A DNA stretch of 64,000 bases from Syntrophorhabdus sp. (GTDB lineage Bacteria > Desulfobacterota > Syntrophorhabdia > Syntrophorhabdales > Syntrophorhabdaceae). Shown piece after piece: positions 60,989-64,000 of the stretch. The notes below the pieces were generated by a model. It saw nothing but the letters and a program-made list of their open reading frames with translations, did no database searches and was not told where the DNA came from. Each line of letters opens with the position of its first letter. Within the stretch, counting starts at the first letter, position 1. The DNA is taken from the NCBI GenBank assembly GCA_012719415.1, contig JAAYAK010000204.1, positions 62,001 through 126,000 on the forward strand. Direction: 5' to 3'. A program made the position numbers and the translations under genes.

Positions 60989-63685
60989 TTATTTGTCGCC
61001 GGTAAGGACCTGCCTGATGGTCATGAGGAAGGCCGCGACGAGGCTCGTGATGCCGCCGAAGATGAGGAATGCCTTCTGGAGCGACCAGACGCTGGAAAAG
61101 ACCGAGATATCCATCCGTGAGAGCACGGTGTTGACCTCTTCGGAAAGGAGGGGAAATATGAATATCCCGAAAAAGAAGACGATGGAGAAGAGAATGGAGG
61201 AATACTTGAGGAACTTGAGGCACATTTGGATGAGATTGGCGGAAAGGTCCAGGAACTCCAGCCTTTTCTCGATGGAGGTGAGCTCGTCCGATATCTCCCG
61301 GCACATCTGGTGGCAACTCTCGAACTCCACCGAAGACTCGAAATAACGCACGTCGCCTATACGTTCCATGGACCGCCTCAAATAGACCAGGCGTCCCCGG
61401 TGCTTCTCCGACAGGCAGGAGTACCGATAGGTCTTCAGGAAGGCGTCGGCATTGTTAAGCCGAGCACGCAGGTCCTTCATCGTCCCGGTTATCGTCCGGG
61501 ACTGCTCTTCGATGGCGTTCTTGCACATCACTCTGATCGAACCGCACCGGCGGGGCACGTCGAGACAACCCAGGTAACTTTCCGAGTGTATCGACATCTC
61601 GATCTCCTGCAGGGCGGGCTCGATGGTCTTCAATGCCGACAGAGGCAGGAGGGGGCGGCAGCGGTTGAGCTCCTTCCTGGCGTCCTCAAGGTGGGAGATG
61701 GCGTCGTTTTTCGCTTCTGCCATGAGTTCTGTCAGGTGCGCGTAGATGGTGTTCCTGTAAGGCGCGAGCTCGGGATCGATAAGGACGGTCACGAAGAAGC
61801 CGGGGTCGTCCCTGACGAGCTTCACGAGTTTCTTCATGGCCCCTTTTTCATCCTTCTCCTCAAGCTTGAAAAGGATCTCTTCGTAGGCGGCTTCGACGCA
61901 GCCGCCGGTAAGGCGGCCTATCTCGCCGAGCATGTGCCTGAACCTCACGGTGTCCCCTGACAGCTTGTACAGCCTCGCTAGAATGAGGGAAGCGTAGATC
62001 TTATGGACGTTCGTCCCCGCCGACTCCAACGCCTTCCTGAAGTCCGCGATCGCCGCCGGAGCGTCTCCAAGCTCCATATTGAGAAGCCCCGCTACACAGC
62101 GGGCCTTGTAATCCTGAGGTTTCCTCTCGAGGGCGAGTGTGAGAAAGGACCTGGCTTTATCGTAGTTGGAAACGCGGAGCGAGTCCTGCGCCAGCCAGGC
62201 AAAACCACCCTCGTTCTCCGTCATGGCATTCCGGACCGAATCCCAGGATTCCGCGTTATTGTTCCAGAGGACGCGCAGGAAACGGAGCTGATAGACCCAC
62301 CGAATGTCAAAGAATGCCAGCGCCGCCAGTTCCCCTCCCTCGAGGGCGCCGCCCGCCGATGAAGGGCCGGGGACCACGCGCATATCCGCGAGCGATCTCT
62401 CGAGGGAGACACCATGCGCCTCGATCGTCTGCATGGGAAGGTATCCGAGGTGCTGGATCGACCTGCCGGCATCCGTCAGGTCCCGTGATGGGCACTTGTT
62501 GACCTTGTGGTGTGTGCCCCCGCAATAGAAACAGGGGGGGTGGACACCCTGGGACGGGGCGGGGGTGCCTTCGGCCCGCGACGGGACGGCCGCGGGAGGG
62601 ACCTGCTCGGAGGCCGATATCCTGAAGAGGCGGCCCACAGGTTCAAAGGTGACGGCGGGCCCTGCATGCGCACGATATCGGCTTCGCATGTGCTGATGCA
62701 CCTCTGGCGATACGTAGATCGCGCCGTAGGGCAGGGGGTCAAGGTCGGTGCCCGGGCCGTTTGCCAGGATCTCCTCTTCCTCCCTGGCGGAGACCCCGGT
62801 AATGAAGATCTTTACGGGCAGGAGGGCATCCTGCGGGGTCCCGCCCCTTTCAGCGAGCCGGGATAGCACCCTTTTCGATGCCTCGATGGCGGCTGGCGCC
62901 GTGGCGTATGTGAAGACGGGCTTATCGCCCTGCGACCTATTAATCGAAACGCATTCGTCTTCAGGGGGATCGTCCTTCTCGCCGCGGCACAGGTCGGCTG
63001 CATCGACTATCCCACTGATCTCCGGATGGAGGGGGTCGGGGACGAGGACCATGATGACCCTCCTCGACGGGGCGGGGACCTGGGCAACCTCCCATATCAC
63101 CTTGTATATGCTGAGGCCGTCGGGAACGTTCTTCATGTTCCAGAAATCGATGCGTTCAAACTGCACCGGAGGCTCGCCCCTCATCGATTCATACACCTCG
63201 TGGGAGACGAATATCTGGTCTCCGCCGGCAAGGTTCGTCAGTTTGGCGGCGACATTGACGACATCGCCGTAGATGTCCTTTTCCTCGACTATGACCTTTC
63301 CGTGGTGCAGGCCGATCCTCACGTGGATCTCATCCTGGGGGCTGCTCTCCCGGTTGTGGAGGAGGAATCTTTGCTGCATCTTCATGGCGGCCTTGAGTGC
63401 TTCCAGGGGGTCGGGAAAATAAACGAGGACCGAGTCGCCCACTTCCTTTATGAGCGACCCTCCGTATTCCTCGACTATGGACATGGCCATGTGATGATGG
63501 GTCCTCAGCATCTCCCTGCCGCGGATGTCGCCATGGGTCTTGAAGAATGTCGTGGAGCCCACGACATCGGTGAACAATACCGCGATATCCCGCATGGATG
63601 CGTCCGGGTACGCTTCTATGAGAGATGTGAGGAAGTTCTGGACGGGTTTCTCTTTCGAGGCGGCATTCAGGCTCATGACGTACAT
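60989..63685 (-). CDS. Class III adenylate/guanylate cyclase with zinc-knuckle motif, TPR-like region and two C-terminal membrane helices
   Basis: The 898-residue protein starts with a class III cyclase domain (residues about 30-200). Metal Asp lies in AVLFTDVVGSTTFF, the second metal Asp in KEVGDSVLVYF, and DIYGDVVNVAAKL holds the transition-state Asn with Lys where Arg is usual. Residues 385-398 form CX2CX4HX4C, a CCHC zinc knuckle. Residues about 470-640 look TPR-like, then coiled-coil helices to about 810, and two membrane helices near 820-845 and 870-893. The cyclase domain should be cytosolic. The start may be ATG 63685 or 63676. Confidence 0.88.
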   Translation of the reverse strand: MYVMSLNAASKEKPVQNFLTSLIEAYPDASMRDIAVLFTDVVGSTTFFKTHGDIRGREMLRTHHHMAMSIVEEYGGSLIKEVGDSVLVYFPDPLEALKAAMKMQQRFLLHNRESSPQDEIHVRIGLHHGKVIVEEKDIYGDVVNVAAKLTNLAGGDQIFVSHEVYESMRGEPPVQFERIDFWNMKNVPDGLSIYKVIWEVAQVPAPSRRVIMVLVPDPLHPEISGIVDAADLCRGEKDDPPEDECVSINRSQGDKPVFTYATAPAAIEASKRVLSRLAERGGTPQDALLPVKIFITGVSAREEEEILANGPGTDLDPLPYGAIYVSPEVHQHMRSRYRAHAGPAVTFEPVGRLFRISASEQVPPAAVPSRAEGTPAPSQGVHPPCFYCGGTHHKVNKCPSRDLTDAGRSIQHLGYLPMQTIEAHGVSLERSLADMRVVPGPSSAGGALEGGELAALAFFDIRWVYQLRFLRVLWNNNAESWDSVRNAMTENEGGFAWLAQDSLRVSNYDKARSFLTLALERKPQDYKARCVAGLLNMELGDAPAAIADFRKALESAGTNVHKIYASLILARLYKLSGDTVRFRHMLGEIGRLTGGCVEAAYEEILFKLEEKDEKGAMKKLVKLVRDDPGFFVTVLIDPELAPYRNTIYAHLTELMAEAKNDAISHLEDARKELNRCRPLLPLSALKTIEPALQEIEMSIHSESYLGCLDVPRRCGSIRVMCKNAIEEQSRTITGTMKDLRARLNNADAFLKTYRYSCLSEKHRGRLVYLRRSMERIGDVRYFESSVEFESCHQMCREISDELTSIEKRLEFLDLSANLIQMCLKFLKYSSILFSIVFFFGIFIFPLLSEEVNTVLSRMDISVFSSVWSLQKAFLIFGGITSLVAAFLMTIRQVLTGDK

Positions 63686-63728
63686 TGTTTATCGGCAGGG
63701 GTGGGACAAACTTTAACCGGGCGGGCTG

Positions 63729-64000
63729 TCAGTTGTCGCCGGGATAGTCGGAACGATCGGGCCGGAAGGAACGGGCCTTTTTCTTTTCTCCCGTAAGATG
63801 TTTGAGGTGTAGGACCTTTTCCTTGGCCCTTCTCGAGCGTCTCCTTTTCTGACGCCGTATCTTTTCGCGCAGCTGCTGCTCCCTGCTCTCACTGCCCAGG
63901 GCGATCCCTTCGATCTTATCAGCAAGGATGCGTCTCGCGAGGAACCGGTTCAGGGCCTGGGAGCGCTCCTGCTGGCACTTGACCTCGATCCCCGACGGCA
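63729..64000 (-). CDS. Partial 3' end of a peptide-chain-release-factor-like protein
   Basis: The minus-strand frame ends at TGA 63731-63729 and is open to the window edge, giving the last 89 residues. GIEVKCQQERSQALNRFLARR near the start of the visible part matches the segment just after the GGQ loop in stand-alone RF-1-domain proteins. The very basic tail (EKIRRQKRRRSRRAKEK) is typical of ribosome-rescue factors of this class. The GGQ motif itself is outside the window, so hydrolase activity cannot be checked. Confidence 0.85.
   Translation of the reverse strand, partial: PSGIEVKCQQERSQALNRFLARRILADKIEGIALGSESREQQLREKIRRQKRRRSRRAKEKVLHLKHLTGEKKKARSFRPDRSDYPGDN

Overview
The window is a dense, GC-rich bacterial chromosome segment. 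Intergenic gaps are very short and ATGA or GTGA stop/start overlaps are common. CheX- and CheB-type chemotaxis genes, an NtrC-type regulator, paired B12-radical SAM enzymes and a large envelope-glycan locus together suggest a Gram-negative of the Desulfobacterota (deltaproteobacterial) type. This assignment is an inference; no rRNA or other taxonomic marker is present, and I saw no tRNA, rRNA or CRISPR array.

Region 1 (1-40272, + strand) is one nearly continuous surface-polysaccharide locus of about 40 kb. It encodes nucleotide-sugar synthesis: Gmd and Fcl for GDP-L-fucose, Rmd for GDP-D-rhamnose, a sugar-1-phosphate nucleotidyltransferase, a WbvR/WbvD-like pair for an N-acetyl-6-deoxy-L-hexosamine, WecB for UDP-ManNAc, and a CapD/PglF-type 4,6-dehydratase. 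It also encodes at least nine GT2/GT4 glycosyltransferases, two phosphoglycosyl transferases that start repeat units on the lipid carrier (one fused to a GT4), a NeuD/PglD-like acyltransferase, B12-dependent radical SAM enzymes, and several polytopic membrane proteins. Two of these membrane proteins look like fusions: a GT-C-like half with a MurJ/Wzx-like flippase, and a Wzx-like half with an O-antigen polymerase/ligase-like half. Two initiating enzymes and two sets of flippase/polymerase modules suggest that more than one glycan is made or that the locus is composite.

Region 2 (40279-48640) is housekeeping: engB (+), a minus-strand macro-domain/purF/pyrE operon, recG (+), pyk (+), and a eukaryote-like UDP-N-acetylhexosamine pyrophosphorylase (-).

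Region 3 (48774-54239, + strand) is a chemotaxis cluster: cheY, cheX, a soluble MCP-like protein, a second cheY, cheR and cheB. Two promoters resembling the sigma-28 (FliA) consensus lie in front of its two blocks. CheA and CheW are not in the window.

Region 4 (54337-64000) holds a PAS hybrid histidine kinase and a degenerate receiver protein (-), a 750-bp non-coding stretch, an IS110-family transposase (+) with a candidate structured RNA upstream, an NtrC-type regulator (-), an unknown protein (-), a class III cyclase with a zinc-knuckle motif (-), and the 3' end of a release-factor-like gene (-). Short intergenic repeats built from TTCAAGAG or TTCAAAAG words recur at several gene borders and flank the IS110 element in inverted orientation.
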